From Frondihabitans sp. PAMC 28766 (GTDB taxonomy: Bacteria; Actinomycetota; Actinomycetes; Actinomycetales; Microbacteriaceae), in assembly GCF_001577365.1 (NCBI RefSeq), contig NZ_CP014513.1, forward strand, positions 3,906,001 through 3,970,000: a stretch of DNA of 64,000 nucleotides, in the 5' to 3' direction. The first letter of the stretch is position 1. Each line of letters starts with the position of its first letter. The notes beneath the pieces were generated by a model. It was not told the origin of the DNA and ran no database searches. It worked only from the letters and a program-made list of their open reading frames with translations. This document shows, piece after piece, positions 34,719 to 43,912 of the stretch. Both the position numbers and the translations under genes were made by a program.

Positions 34719-34791
34719 CAGGGCGGACAGGACTTGAACCTGCAACCTGCGGTTTTGGAGACCGCTGCTCTACCAATTGAGCCACCGCCCT
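34719..34791 (-). tRNA. tRNA-Trp (CCA anticodon)
   Basis: A 73-nt cloverleaf with a 7-bp acceptor stem (AGGGCGG/CCGCCCT), D arm, anticodon loop CTCCAAA giving CCA, and T loop TTCAAGT. The discriminator is G and CCA is not encoded. It lies just upstream of secE, the usual actinobacterial position. Confidence 0.97.
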
Positions 34792-34960
34792 TTGGATGCG
34801 GAACCATTCACAGACCACTTCGACCGCACCCTGCACGGACATGGAAAGACCTGGTGGATTCCACCACCGCAGACAAGTGTAGGTGACCGGCCCTGAGCAA
34901 GTCCAGTTAGGCCCAACCGGCCTGTCGTGTTAGGGGGGCCTCTTCGGTAGGCTCGTTGCC

Positions 34961-36183
34961 GTGAACAGCCCGGCCCCCACTGCAGCCCAGACCCACCAGC
35001 GCCTCTCCTCGCGGATCGCCGCCATCGCCGAGTCCGCGACCCTGAAGGTCGATGCCAAGGCCAAGGCCCTGCAGGCCGAGGGCAAGCACATCATCAGCTA
35101 TGCGGCCGGCGAGCCGAACTTCGCCACCCCCGAGCACATCGTCGAGGCCGCCGTCGTCGCAGCCCGCGACCCCAAGAACCACCGCTACACGCCGGCCGCG
35201 GGCCTCCCCGACCTCCGCCAGGCCATCGCCGAGAAGACGCTGCGCGACAGCGGCACGCCGGTCACGGCGAGCCAGGTGATCGTCACGAACGGCGGCAAGC
35301 AGGCCGTTTACCAGTCGTTCGCCGCGATCGTCGACGAGGGCGACGAGGTGATCCTGCCGACCCCGTACTGGACGACGTATCCCGAGGCGGTCAAGCTGGC
35401 CGGCGGTGTGCCCGTCGACGTGTTCGCCGGGGCCGACCAGGGCTATCTGGTCACCGTCGAGCAGCTCGAGGCGGCTCGCACCGAGCGCACGAAGGTGCTG
35501 CTCTTCGTCTCCCCTCCAACCCGACCGGCGCCGTGTACTCCGAAGAGCAGACGCGGGCCATCGGCGCGTGGGCGCTCGAGCACGGCATCTGGGTGATCAC
35601 CGACGAGATCTACCAGAACCTCGTCTACGACGGCGTGAAGGCCGTCTCGATCACACAGGCGGTGCCGGGGCTCGCCGACACGGCGATCCTGGTGAACGGC
35701 GTGGCCAAGACCTACGCGATGACGGGATGGCGCGTGGGCTGGATGATCGCGCCCGCCGACGTCACCAAGGCGGCCTCGAACCTGCAGTCGCACCTGTCGT
35801 CGAACGTGTCGAACATCTCGCAGCGAGCGGCCCTGGCCGCCCTCACCGGGTCGCAGGCATCGGTCGAGACGATGCGCCAGGCCTTCGACGAGCGCCGCAA
35901 GACGATCGTCGCCGAGCTCAACAAGATCGACGGTGTCACGACGCCGACGCCCGAGGGCGCGTTCTACGTCTACCCCGACGTGACCGGCCTGCTCGGCCGC
36001 GAGTGGGGCGGCGTCACGCCGACCACGTCGCTCGAGCTCGCCGACCTGATTCTCGACCAGGCCGAGGTGGCCACGGTGCCCGGCGAGGCCTTCGGCCCCA
36101 GCGGCTACCTGCGCCTCTCGTACGCGCTCGGCGACGACGACCTGCTCGAGGGAGTGCACCGCCTCCAGAAGCTGTTCCGCTAA
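34961..36183 (+). CDS. Class I PLP aminotransferase, aspartate type (apparent frameshift)
   Basis: About 407 residues after correction. Family motifs: [29 protein letters not shown], then a break near 35511 in a C run where FVSP should lead into [12 protein letters not shown]; the second frame continues with [13 protein letters not shown], the PLP lysine in [16 protein letters not shown] and LRLSYALG. One added base restores the gene. It transfers amino groups between aspartate (or another amino acid) and 2-oxoglutarate. The start is GTG. It stands beside tRNA-Trp/secE, as in related actinobacteria. Confidence 0.9.
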
Positions 36184-36202
36184 ACCCTCGGGGCCGGCGT
36201 GC

Positions 36203-36224
36203 GCGCAATGCCTAGGCATTGCGC
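36203..36224. repeat. 22-bp perfect palindrome, copy 2 of 2
   Basis: Identical to the palindrome at 3826-3847 and here extendable by one base pair on each side. It lies 20 bp after the aminotransferase stop, between convergent genes, where it could act as a terminator stem. Confidence 0.7.
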
Positions 36225-36284
36225 GTGCGCCGCCGGCGGGGGTTTCAGCGTCAGCGTGCGCCGCCGGCGGGGGTTTCAGCGTCA
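36223..36284. repeat. 31-bp tandem duplication at the murB 3' end
   Basis: Two exact 31-bp units (beginning GCGTGCGCCGCC, ending CAGCGTCA) follow one another. The second contains the murB stop codon, so the first is an extra copy of the gene end. Confidence 0.75.
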
Positions 36285-37412
36285 GAGGGAGACGCCGAGC
36301 AGGATGGGCTCGGGGCGGAGGACCACGCCGAACTCCGCGGCCACACGGCTCTGCACGTAGCGCGCGAGCTCGGCCACGTCGGCCGCAGTCGCGCCGCCGC
36401 GGTTCGTGATCGCGAGCGTGTGCTTCGATGAGATGGCCGCACCCGAGCCCGGCAGGTGGAAGCCGCGCGCGATGCCGGCGCGCTCGATCAGCCACGCGGC
36501 GCTGAGCTTGACGTCGGCGGGCTCGTACGCCGGGGGCGGTGCAGGCGGTGAGCCGAGGGGCACCGCGACGTCCGCTGCCTCCGGCGCCGTCTGCCAGCGC
36601 GGTGCGTCGGCGGGCACGCCCTCGAGCGCTGAAGGCGGCACGATCGGGTTCGTGAAGAACGAGCCGCTCGAATACGTGTCGCGATCGGCAGGATCGAGCA
36701 CCATGCCCTTCGAGGCGCGCAGCTCGAGCACACGTCGGCGCGCGTCCGCAAGCGGCACCCGTGCGCCGAGCTCGACGCCCAGGGCTGCGGCGAGCTGCGC
36801 GTAGGCGACCGGCGCCGATTCACCCGAGGTGTCGCCGAGCTCGAGCTCGACGGCCACGATCACGCCCGACCGGGCGGGCACGCCCGAGGCGGCCGGATCG
36901 TGAGTGCTCGCCTTGAAGACGCTGGTGCGGTAGCCGAGGCTCAGATTCGCGGCCGGCACGCGCACGAACTCGCCGGTGTCGGCATCGAGGAAGTCGACCC
37001 CGACGAGGCTCGACGCGACCTCCTGGCCGTAGGCGCCGATGTTCTGCACCGGGGCAGCGCCGGTCGAGCCGGGGATTCCGCTCAGCGCCTCGATGCCCGA
37101 CCAGCCGTGCTCGACGGCGAATGCGACGAGGGCGTCCCAGGGCTCTCCGGCCGCGACACGAAGCCGCACCCTCTGGGCATCCTGCGACAGGACCTCGACG
37201 CCTCGCGTGGCCACCCGGATCACGGTGCCCTCGAAGCCCTCGTCGCTCGCCACGAGGTTCGACCCGCCGCCGAGCACGAACCACGGCTCGTCGGAGGCGA
37301 ACGCCCCGCGCGCCGCAGCGAGCAGCTCGTCGCCCGTGGTCGCCGTGATCAGGCGGTCGGGCGACCCACCCACCTGCATCGTGGTGAGCTCGGCAAGCGG
37401 GGTGGTGGTCAC
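36282..37412 (-). CDS. murB: UDP-N-acetylenolpyruvoylglucosamine reductase
   Basis: A 376-residue flavoenzyme. FAD-binding motifs GGGSNLVASDEGFEGTVIR, GIPGSTGAAPVQNIGAYGQE and the active-site serine region SSGSFFTNP are clear. It reduces enolpyruvyl-UDP-GlcNAc to UDP-MurNAc with NADPH in the cytosol. The GTG start overlaps the MaoC gene by 4 nt, ending a three-gene operon. Confidence 0.94.
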   Translation of the reverse strand: MTTTPLAELTTMQVGGSPDRLITATTGDELLAAARGAFASDEPWFVLGGGSNLVASDEGFEGTVIRVATRGVEVLSQDAQRVRLRVAAGEPWDALVAFAVEHGWSGIEALSGIPGSTGAAPVQNIGAYGQEVASSLVGVDFLDADTGEFVRVPAANLSLGYRTSVFKASTHDPAASGVPARSGVIVAVELELGDTSGESAPVAYAQLAAALGVELGARVPLADARRRVLELRASKGMVLDPADRDTYSSGSFFTNPIVPPSALEGVPADAPRWQTAPEAADVAVPLGSPPAPPPAYEPADVKLSAAWLIERAGIARGFHLPGSGAAISSKHTLAITNRGGATAADVAELARYVQSRVAAEFGVVLRPEPILLGVSL

Positions 37413-37843
37413 GCCCAGGCCACTCGCACCTGGGCCTTGCCGAGCACGGTCTGGCCGTCGAACGTGACGGTGAGGTCGACACGCGCCGTGCGGGCCTCGG
37501 TGTCGAGCTGGCCGAGCTTCGCAACGATCGACAGCTCGGCGCCGGTGGTCGCATCGACCGGCACGGGTCGGGTGAAGCGGACCTGGTAGTCGCTCACCCA
37601 GCCGCCGGCGCCCGGTGCCTCGTCGGACGCGAGCCAGTCGACGACCGGCTGCACGGCGACGCCCATGGTCAGCATGCCGTGGGCCAGCACCCCGGGCAGG
37701 CCGACCGACTGCGCGATGTCGTCGCGGTAGTGGATCGCGTTGAAGTCGCCGGACGCCCCGGCGTAGCGCACGAGCGAGTCACGGGTGAGCACGAGGGTCT
37801 TCTCGGCGACGACGGCGCCGACCTCGAGGGTGGCCGCGCTCAT
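37409..37843 (-). CDS. MaoC-family hot-dog dehydratase (HadB-like)
   Basis: A 144-residue single hot-dog protein with the hydratase 2 signature YAGASGDFNAIHYRDDIA containing the catalytic Asp and His. It overlaps the upstream gene by 4 nt (ATGA) and murB by 4 nt. By analogy with mycobacterial HadA/HadB it would be the catalytic subunit of a heterodimeric (3R)-hydroxyacyl-ACP dehydratase. Confidence 0.87.
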   Translation of the reverse strand: MSAATLEVGAVVAEKTLVLTRDSLVRYAGASGDFNAIHYRDDIAQSVGLPGVLAHGMLTMGVAVQPVVDWLASDEAPGAGGWVSDYQVRFTRPVPVDATTGAELSIVAKLGQLDTEARTARVDLTVTFDGQTVLGKAQVRVAWA

Positions 37844-38286
37844 TCGTCGCCTCGCACGACGAGGGTGGAGATCGCGGTGACGACGTGCTCGCCGGCCTCG
37901 TCGACCATGACCGACTCGGCCGTGACCATCGAGTGGCCGCCGAGCGTCTTGACGCTTGCGACGTTCAGCGTGGCCGTCAGCTCGTCGCCGGCGACGATGG
38001 GGCGCGAATACGTGAAGCGCTGGTCGCCGTGGACGACGCGCGCGAAGTCGATGCCGGCGTCGGGCTCGTGCAGCAGCTGCTCGAGCGTCTGCTCTTGCAC
38101 GACGATGGCGAAGGTCGGCGGGGCGACGACGTCACCGAACCCGGCCGCGCGGGCGGCCTCCGGGTCGAGCGAGAGCGGGCTCTCGGACCGCGTGGCTCGC
38201 GCGAATTCGCGGATCTTCTCGCGGCCGACGAGGTAGGGGCTGACGGGCGGAAAGGACCGCCCCACGAGGTCGGGGTTCACTGGCAC
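37840..38286 (-). CDS. MaoC N-terminal-like hot-dog dehydratase subunit (HadA-like)
   Basis: A 148-residue FAS1-DH/MaoC_N-type protein (VNPDLVGRSFPPVSPYLVGR, VVAPPTFAIVVQEQTLEQLL, VHGDQRFTYSRPIVAGDEL). It lacks the catalytic Asp-x-N-x-x-His motif, as HadA-type partners do. The GTG reading VPVNPDL is the family start. It is the first gene of the hadA-hadB-murB-like operon. Confidence 0.87.
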   Translation of the reverse strand: MPVNPDLVGRSFPPVSPYLVGREKIREFARATRSESPLSLDPEAARAAGFGDVVAPPTFAIVVQEQTLEQLLHEPDAGIDFARVVHGDQRFTYSRPIVAGDELTATLNVASVKTLGGHSMVTAESVMVDEAGEHVVTAISTLVVRGDE

Positions 38287-38570
38287 GCCCGAAAGTCTAT
38301 GGCGTCGGGGCCGAGCCCTCCTGTCCGTCCAGCGCTCTGTGGACAACACCCCTGTTCAGGGCCGATTCAGCGGCGTAGTATCGCGCTCGCGTCTGGGATG
38401 GTAACTCGACGTGAGCAGCCGTTCTGACGGCGACGCAGATCAAACCCGGGTTCTGATCCGCCACGGGCTCTCCCTCAAGGAGCCCACGGGTGCGACGTCG
38501 TCCGGTTGCAAGAAGGGCGGCCCTCGCCGGGAGACTCGGCGGGGGCCGTTCCTGCACCTAAGCTGATGCG

Positions 38571-39419
38571 ATGCTCACCCGGGCGAGGGATCTCGCACTC
38601 TCGTCGCATCCGGGGCCCACCCTGGCCGTGACCGTGTTGTCGGCGTTGCTCGCCGTCTCGCTCGGCTACGAGCCCGCGCGGTGCGTCGTGATCGCCATCG
38701 CGATCCTGCTCGGTCAGCTCTCGATCGGCTGGTCGAACGACTGGATCGACGCCGGGCGCGATCGGGCGAGCGGCCGGCTCGACAAGCCCGTGGCCGCAGG
38801 CCGCGTCTCACGCCGTCTCGTCGCGCGGGCGGCGGTGTCGGCGTTCGTGATCGGCATGGCCGTGTCGATCTCGCTGGGGCGCGCCGCCGCGATCTGCCAC
38901 TTCGTGCTGGTCGCCTCGGGGTGGGCGTACAACCTCGGTCTCAAGCGCACCGCGCTGTCGGTTGCGCCTTTCGTCGTGAGCTTCGGGCTGCTGCCCGACG
39001 TGGTGACGTTCGCCGGTGTGCACGGCGTCGTGGCCGCACCGTGGGCGACGGCTGTCGGCGCGGTGTTCGGCGTCTCGATCCACTTCACGAACGTGCTGCC
39101 CGACCTCGCCGACGACAACGCGACCGGAGTACGCGGGCTCCCCCACCGGCTCGGTGCGCGCACCTCCGGCCTCGTCGCGTTCGGAGCCCTCATCGTCGCT
39201 GCGATCCTCGTCCTCGTGGGGCCTCTGGTGCAGGATCCCGGCAGCTCGGTGACCGTGGCCTCGGTCGCCGGTCTCGTGGTCGCCCTGGCGATCGCCGCGG
39301 TCGGTTCGCGGCTCGTGCTCACCCGGCCGCCCGATCGCATGCTCTTCCGTCTCGTGATCCTGGCGTCGCTCGTGATCGCGGTCGAACTCGTGCTGAGCGG
39401 GACGCGACTCGCGGGCTGA
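38571..39419 (+). CDS. UbiA-family prenyltransferase
   Basis: A 282-residue integral membrane protein with about eight to nine helices. The prenyl-diphosphate/Mg site NDWIDAGRDR is at residue 50, and a second acidic motif LPDLADDNATG follows near 180. UbiA enzymes prenylate aromatic or other acceptors. It is convergent with the type III PKS operon; prenyltransferases accompany such clusters in other actinobacteria, so joint action is plausible. The ATG follows a roughly 180-nt leader from a likely promoter (TAGTAT at 38376). Confidence 0.87.
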   Translation: MLTRARDLALSSHPGPTLAVTVLSALLAVSLGYEPARCVVIAIAILLGQLSIGWSNDWIDAGRDRASGRLDKPVAAGRVSRRLVARAAVSAFVIGMAVSISLGRAAAICHFVLVASGWAYNLGLKRTALSVAPFVVSFGLLPDVVTFAGVHGVVAAPWATAVGAVFGVSIHFTNVLPDLADDNATGVRGLPHRLGARTSGLVAFGALIVAAILVLVGPLVQDPGSSVTVASVAGLVVALAIAAVGSRLVLTRPPDRMLFRLVILASLVIAVELVLSGTRLAG

Positions 39420-39474
39420 GCGCTCGCGGGCTGAGCGCTCGCGGTCTGAGCGCTCGCGGTCTGAGCGCTCGCGA
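39406..39474. repeat. 15-bp tandem repeat, about 4.5 units
   Basis: Units of GCGCTCGCGGTCTGA (third base variants GGGCTGA) begin in the last codons of the UbiA gene. Each unit holds an in-frame TGA, so expansion does not change the protein end. Confidence 0.75.
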
Positions 39475-39498
39475 CCTCTGGGCTGCCGGGCCGAGGCC

Positions 39499-40641
39499 TC
39501 AGCCGCGGCTCATCGCATAGGTGCGGGCGAGGAGATGCTTGGCAGGGCTCGCCAGCGCGAGGCCGAAGCCGAAGTCGCGCGCGGCCTTCTTGAGGCCCGA
39601 GCTCGGCCGACCCATCGACATGTTCGCCTCGGCCTGCCGGGCGGCACGCCACGCAGCCTTCAGGCGGTCGGCCTCGAACGTCTCGAGGGCCGCAGTGTCG
39701 ACGCGGTCACGCTCGATGCCGGCGACGAGCAGGGGGGCGAGCGCGTCGGCGTCGAGCCAGCCCAGGTTCATGCCCTGGCCGCCGATCGGGCTGATCTCGT
39801 GGGCGGCGTCGCCGATCAGCACGACGCGGCCGCGGACGAGCCGCTCGGCCATGCGGCGCCTCGTGGCGAAGGCGCTCACGCCGGTGCCGGTCGCGGCGTC
39901 GGGGGTGATGCCGATCCGCTGCCCGATCAGGGCCGCCACGGTCTCGGGCGTCGGGCGGGCCATCGCCTGCTCGGTACGGATCACGAAGCGCCGCCGCCCC
40001 GCCGGCAACGGGAACGACTCGACGACTCCCGCCGACTCGAGGTGCACGACGGCGTCGTCGCCGTCGCCGGTGTCGTCGCGGAAGTCACCCATCACGAACG
40101 GCGCGTCGTAGGCCTGCAGTGACGCAGTGATGCCGAGCAGGTGTCGAACGGCGCTGCGAGGGCCGTCCGCTCCGACCACGAAGCGCGCCACCTCGAAGAC
40201 GTCGACCCCGTCGACTCGCCCGTGCAACCGCACCCGGTCGGGCTGCACGTCGTCGAGGGCGAGCAACTCGACACCCTTCTGCAGGGCGCCGGGCGCGAGA
40301 GCCTCGAGGCGCCCCTCGACGAGGGCCTGGGTCACGAACTGCGGCAGCGACGCGACGAACGGGAAGCGGTCGGAGACGCGCGCGAACGAGACGGAGCCCA
40401 GCGTACGACCGCCGGTGCGTGCGATCCCGCGTCGGATCTCAACGGCCCGCTCGACCACCTGCTCGGCGATGTCGATGCGGGTGAACGACTCGAGGGCGGG
40501 CGGGTGGACGCCGATCGCGCGTGACGATGGCGGCGTGGTGCGGCGCTTCTCCCACACGGTCACGTCGAGGCCGCGCTCGGCCAGGAGGGCTGCGAGGAAG
40601 GCTCCGACCGGGCCTCCGCCGATCACGACGACGTCACGCAC
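39499..40641 (-). CDS. FAD-dependent aromatic monooxygenase
   Basis: A 380-residue class A flavoprotein hydroxylase. The N-terminal FAD site is VVVIGGGPVGAFLAALLAE, and the second FAD motif is RVVLIGDAAHEISPIGGQG. It likely hydroxylates the phenolic polyketide made by the neighbouring synthase, using NAD(P)H and oxygen. The GTG start overlaps the methyltransferase gene by 8 nt; it is last in the three-gene operon. Confidence 0.88.
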   Translation of the reverse strand: MRDVVVIGGGPVGAFLAALLAERGLDVTVWEKRRTTPPSSRAIGVHPPALESFTRIDIAEQVVERAVEIRRGIARTGGRTLGSVSFARVSDRFPFVASLPQFVTQALVEGRLEALAPGALQKGVELLALDDVQPDRVRLHGRVDGVDVFEVARFVVGADGPRSAVRHLLGITASLQAYDAPFVMGDFRDDTGDGDDAVVHLESAGVVESFPLPAGRRRFVIRTEQAMARPTPETVAALIGQRIGITPDAATGTGVSAFATRRRMAERLVRGRVVLIGDAAHEISPIGGQGMNLGWLDADALAPLLVAGIERDRVDTAALETFEADRLKAAWRAARQAEANMSMGRPSSGLKKAARDFGFGLALASPAKHLLARTYAMSRG

Positions 40642-41377
40642 GGCGGGCCTCTCGCGCCGGTTCGTGCCGGCGCGCAGGCTCGAACGTCAGCAGCACGCGG
40701 AAGGGGCCCTGACGCTCCACCCTCCAGCCGGCGGGCACGACGGCCTGCAGCTCGGCCGGGCGATAGCTGCGACGGATGGAGAGCAGCCCGTCGTCGTGGA
40801 TGAACGAGCCGCGGAAGGTCCCCGTCGTGGCCACCCGGTAGGCGCCGTAGGCCACCCGGCCTCGCGCGATGTCACCGTGGACCACGAGCCCCACGGCCAG
40901 CCTCTCGCTGTCGTGCAGCAGCCCCTCGAGGGCCTCGGTGTCGAGATGATGCACCACGTGGTTCGAGATGACGAGGTCGAAGACGCGCCCCGCGGCAACG
41001 AGATCGCGACTCGCCGTCCGCTCGAAGGTCAGGCACGGCACCGGGGGCTGCGACATCGCGAAGTCGTGAGCCCTGGCATCCGGGTCGACGCCCGTCACCT
41101 TCAGGCGCAGGCCGTCGCGGCGGGCCCAGGACGCGAGAGACCTCGCCACGTCTCCCCCACCGCAGCCGACGTCGAGGAGGGTGGCGGGGCGGCCGGTCTC
41201 GCGCTCGCGCTGCCGGATCAGGGGGCGCAGCCGGCGCACATAGGTCGAGCGCCAGCCCGACACGAGCCGGTTCACGAGCGCGAAGTGCTGGTACGTGCGG
41301 CGGAGGGCGTCCGGATCGCAGGCGGGGTCGTCCATCAGCTCGAGAGCCGCGGTCTCGCGCTGCGACAGATCGATCAT
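40634..41377 (-). CDS. Class I SAM-dependent methyltransferase
   Basis: A 247-residue Rossmann methyltransferase. SAM motif I is LLDVGCGGGDVARSL near residue 70, motif II VTGVDPDARA, and the post-motif region LVISNHVVHHL. It probably O-methylates the polyketide or quinol product. The ATG overlaps the synthase stop by 4 nt, so the three genes are translationally coupled. Confidence 0.87.
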   Translation of the reverse strand: MIDLSQRETAALELMDDPACDPDALRRTYQHFALVNRLVSGWRSTYVRRLRPLIRQRERETGRPATLLDVGCGGGDVARSLASWARRDGLRLKVTGVDPDARAHDFAMSQPPVPCLTFERTASRDLVAAGRVFDLVISNHVVHHLDTEALEGLLHDSERLAVGLVVHGDIARGRVAYGAYRVATTGTFRGSFIHDDGLLSIRRSYRPAELQAVVPAGWRVERQGPFRVLLTFEPARRHEPAREARRA

Positions 41378-42636
41378 GCGCGGGCGGTCTCACGTTCAGG
41401 CTCGCGGTCCTCCACCAGCTCGTCGGCGGGCGCAGGATGCGACGGGGCCGGGATCAGCGTCATGAGCGCGCTCTCGACGGTGAGACCCGGGCCGAACGCG
41501 ACCGCTCCGACGCCCTCGGGTGCGGCGCCCTCGACCGCGGCGGCTTCGTCGAGCAGGCGCTTCAGCACGAACAGCACCGTCGCACTCGACATGTTGCCGT
41601 AGTCACGCAGGACACCGCGCGACGCCTCGAGCTGCTCGTCGGAGAGCCCCAGCGCCGTCTGCACGCGGTCGAGGATGCTGCGCCCGCCCGGGTGGATCGC
41701 CCACCGCTCGACCTCGACGGCCGGGGCTCCGTCGAGGAGCGGCGCGAGAGCCGAGCCGACGTTCTGCTCGACGATGCGCGGCACGTAGCTCGACAGCGTC
41801 ATGTCGAAGCCTCGGTCGCCGATCGTCCACGCCATCTCGGCCTCGCCCTCGGGCACGACGATCGTCTCGAAGGCGTCGAGGCGGAGGACAGGGCAGGCCG
41901 ACTCGAGGCTGCGGGTTGGCTCGAGACCGAGGGCCGTTGCGGCAGCCGGGGCCGCCTCTGCGGCGGCCGACGCACGCTCGGCGTCGTCGGCGGTGACGAT
42001 CGCGGCGGCGGCGCCGTCGGCGAAGACCGACGCGGCGACGATCGAGTCGGGGTCGTCGTCGACGTGGAGGTGCAGCGAGCAGAGCTCGACGCTGACGACG
42101 AGCACGACGGCGGTCGGGTCGGCCCGACAGAACTGGTCGGCCATGCGCAGCGCCGGGAAGGCGCCGTAGCAGCCCATGAAGCCGAGATGGAAGCGCTGCG
42201 TCGACGGCGCGAGACCGAGCTCGCGCACCAGCACGTAGTCGGGGCCGGGGGCGAAGAACCCCGTGCACGAGACGGTCACGACGTGGGTGACGTCGGCCGC
42301 GGTGAGGCCAGGGGCACTTTCGAGGGCGCGACGCGCCGCGTCGACGAGCAGCGGCTTGGACTGCGCGACGTAGGCGTCGTTGCGGGTCTTGGTGCCGGGA
42401 TCTTGCACCAGGCCGGTCGTGGCGTCGAAGAACGCAGGATCCGGCGTGGTCGCCCCCACCGCGAACTCTTCGAGCACGACGTGGCGGGTCTCGATGGCCG
42501 AAGCGTCGAAGGCGGCGGTCACGAGGCGCTTGCCCAGCCGGCCGTAGGCGGGCTGCGACGCGAGAAGGTCGCGGAACTGCTGCTGCGCGATGACCGTCGG
42601 CGGCAGCGCCGTCTCGATGGAGCGGATCACGACCAT
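41374..42636 (-). CDS. Type III polyketide synthase
   Basis: A 420-residue chalcone-synthase-fold enzyme. The Cys-His-Asn triad is visible: Cys124 in VSCTGFFAPGPDY, His315 in WAIHPGGRS and Asn348 in YGNMSSATVLFVL. It would extend an acyl-CoA starter with malonyl-CoA to an alkylresorcinol or pyrone. Length exceeds plant enzymes through an Ala-rich insert near residue 220. It is the first gene of the synthase-methyltransferase-monooxygenase operon. Confidence 0.92.
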   Translation of the reverse strand: MVVIRSIETALPPTVIAQQQFRDLLASQPAYGRLGKRLVTAAFDASAIETRHVVLEEFAVGATTPDPAFFDATTGLVQDPGTKTRNDAYVAQSKPLLVDAARRALESAPGLTAADVTHVVTVSCTGFFAPGPDYVLVRELGLAPSTQRFHLGFMGCYGAFPALRMADQFCRADPTAVVLVVSVELCSLHLHVDDDPDSIVAASVFADGAAAAIVTADDAERASAAAEAAPAAATALGLEPTRSLESACPVLRLDAFETIVVPEGEAEMAWTIGDRGFDMTLSSYVPRIVEQNVGSALAPLLDGAPAVEVERWAIHPGGRSILDRVQTALGLSDEQLEASRGVLRDYGNMSSATVLFVLKRLLDEAAAVEGAAPEGVGAVAFGPGLTVESALMTLIPAPSHPAPADELVEDREPERETARA

Positions 42637-42976
42637 GCGTCATGCTAGCTCTCGCCCCTGCGCGCACGCCCGATCGGGGTACCCGAGCACTGTTGACCGG
42701 TGTCTAGCCCACCCTTGCCTTGCCCTCGACGGGGCCAGTCAGGAGCGAAGACTCGATGAAATCGACGAAATGGCGCGCGACTACATTGCCGGCCCCCGCC
42801 GGCGCGGACTCTTCGCCGAGGGTGTCGGTGATCAGCCGCTAGGTCGCTGGAAGCCGGCGATGCCGATCGACACGACGGCCGGCGTGCTGAGGGGCCGTCC
42901 CAGAGAAGAGGTCTACGAGAGGGATCCCGCTAGACCACTCTCGATCGAGCCGGTTCAGAACGGCTTCCTGTTCTCA
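42637..42976. other. 340-bp gap with promoter region of the PKS operon and possible gene remnant
   Basis: No intact gene is seen. On the minus strand a 44-codon fragment (containing ARHFVDFIESSLLTGPV) ends at TAG near 42704 and has ordinary coding character but no start and a stop just upstream. It may be the tail of a decayed gene. The remaining sequence before 42636 must hold the PKS operon promoter. Confidence 0.35.
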
Positions 42977-43912
42977 TCAGCGCCCGACCCGCCCCATGGT
43001 GCCGGCGATCGCCCGGAGCACGAGCGGCGACGCGGCGATCCACGCAGCCGCCATGACGATCAGCGACCCCGCGAACACTGCGAAGCCTCCCCACGAGCCG
43101 CCGTTGTTGACCGCATACATGTGGTTGAGGTTGTTGAGTGCGCCGGTCGCGAGCACCAGGGTCACATGGATCACGATGAACACGACGAAGACGATCATCG
43201 TCGGGTAGTGCACCCGCCTGGCCACGGGCAGCGGGAACACTTTGTCGAACCGCTTGAATTTCGCCGCGAACCCGGGCGCCATCCTGATGCCGGTCACGAT
43301 CGCCACCGGTGCCGCGAGGAACACGATGATGAAATAGCTGATCGTCTGCAGCGCGTTGTAATTCGACCAGCCGCTCTCAGTCGGCCAATTCAGCGACGCG
43401 TACTGCAGCCCCGCCGACACCGCGTTGGGGAAGATGCCCCACGTGGTCGGGATGATCCTCGTCCACTGGCCGGTCGTGAAGACGAGCACGTAGAAGACGA
43501 TGCCGTTGAGCACCCAGAGGGTGTCGGTCGTGATGTGCAGCCAGAGGTTCAGGCTGATCCTGACCGGCTGGCCCTTGGTCTTCACAAGGCCCTTGTTGTT
43601 GCGCGTCCAGAAGGCGGTGGGCCGCTGGGTGGTCCGCACCTGCCAGCCCGATCGGATGATGAAGAGCATGAAGAACACGTTCAGCCCGTGCTGCCACGCC
43701 AACCAGCCCGGGAACCCCACAGGCGCGAACGCCGGCAGGGTCGTGTGCCCGGGATAGGAGGAGAGGAACGCCTGGCCGGCTGACGTGTCGCGGATGACGC
43801 GCGCGGCGATGACGATCAGTGCCAGGCCGACCAGTATCCCGGGGACGATCCAGACCAGCTTGAACCAGCGGCTCTGCTGGAAGTTGCCGAGCCTCGTCGT
43901 GGTGTCCGCCAT
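42977..43912 (-). CDS. b-type cytochrome membrane protein co-transcribed with ETF
   Basis: A 311-residue protein with about five to six helices. Candidate haem-ligand histidines lie in [37 protein letters not shown] and [10 protein letters not shown], as in cytochrome b561/formate-dehydrogenase-type b subunits. Its ATG overlaps the etfA stop by one base (TGATG). The arrangement suggests it passes electrons between ETF and the quinone pool. No iron-sulfur ETF dehydrogenase is in the window. Confidence 0.82.
   Translation of the reverse strand: MADTTTRLGNFQQSRWFKLVWIVPGILVGLALIVIAARVIRDTSAGQAFLSSYPGHTTLPAFAPVGFPGWLAWQHGLNVFFMLFIIRSGWQVRTTQRPTAFWTRNNKGLVKTKGQPVRISLNLWLHITTDTLWVLNGIVFYVLVFTTGQWTRIIPTTWGIFPNAVSAGLQYASLNWPTESGWSNYNALQTISYFIIVFLAAPVAIVTGIRMAPGFAAKFKRFDKVFPLPVARRVHYPTMIVFVVFIVIHVTLVLATGALNNLNHMYAVNNGGSWGGFAVFAGSLIVMAAAWIAASPLVLRAIAGTMGRVGR

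Noticed and set aside
38297..38557. An 86-codon minus-strand frame in the MaoC/UbiA gap
   Set aside because: It lacks a ribosome site and family similarity and runs opposite to the likely UbiA promoter.
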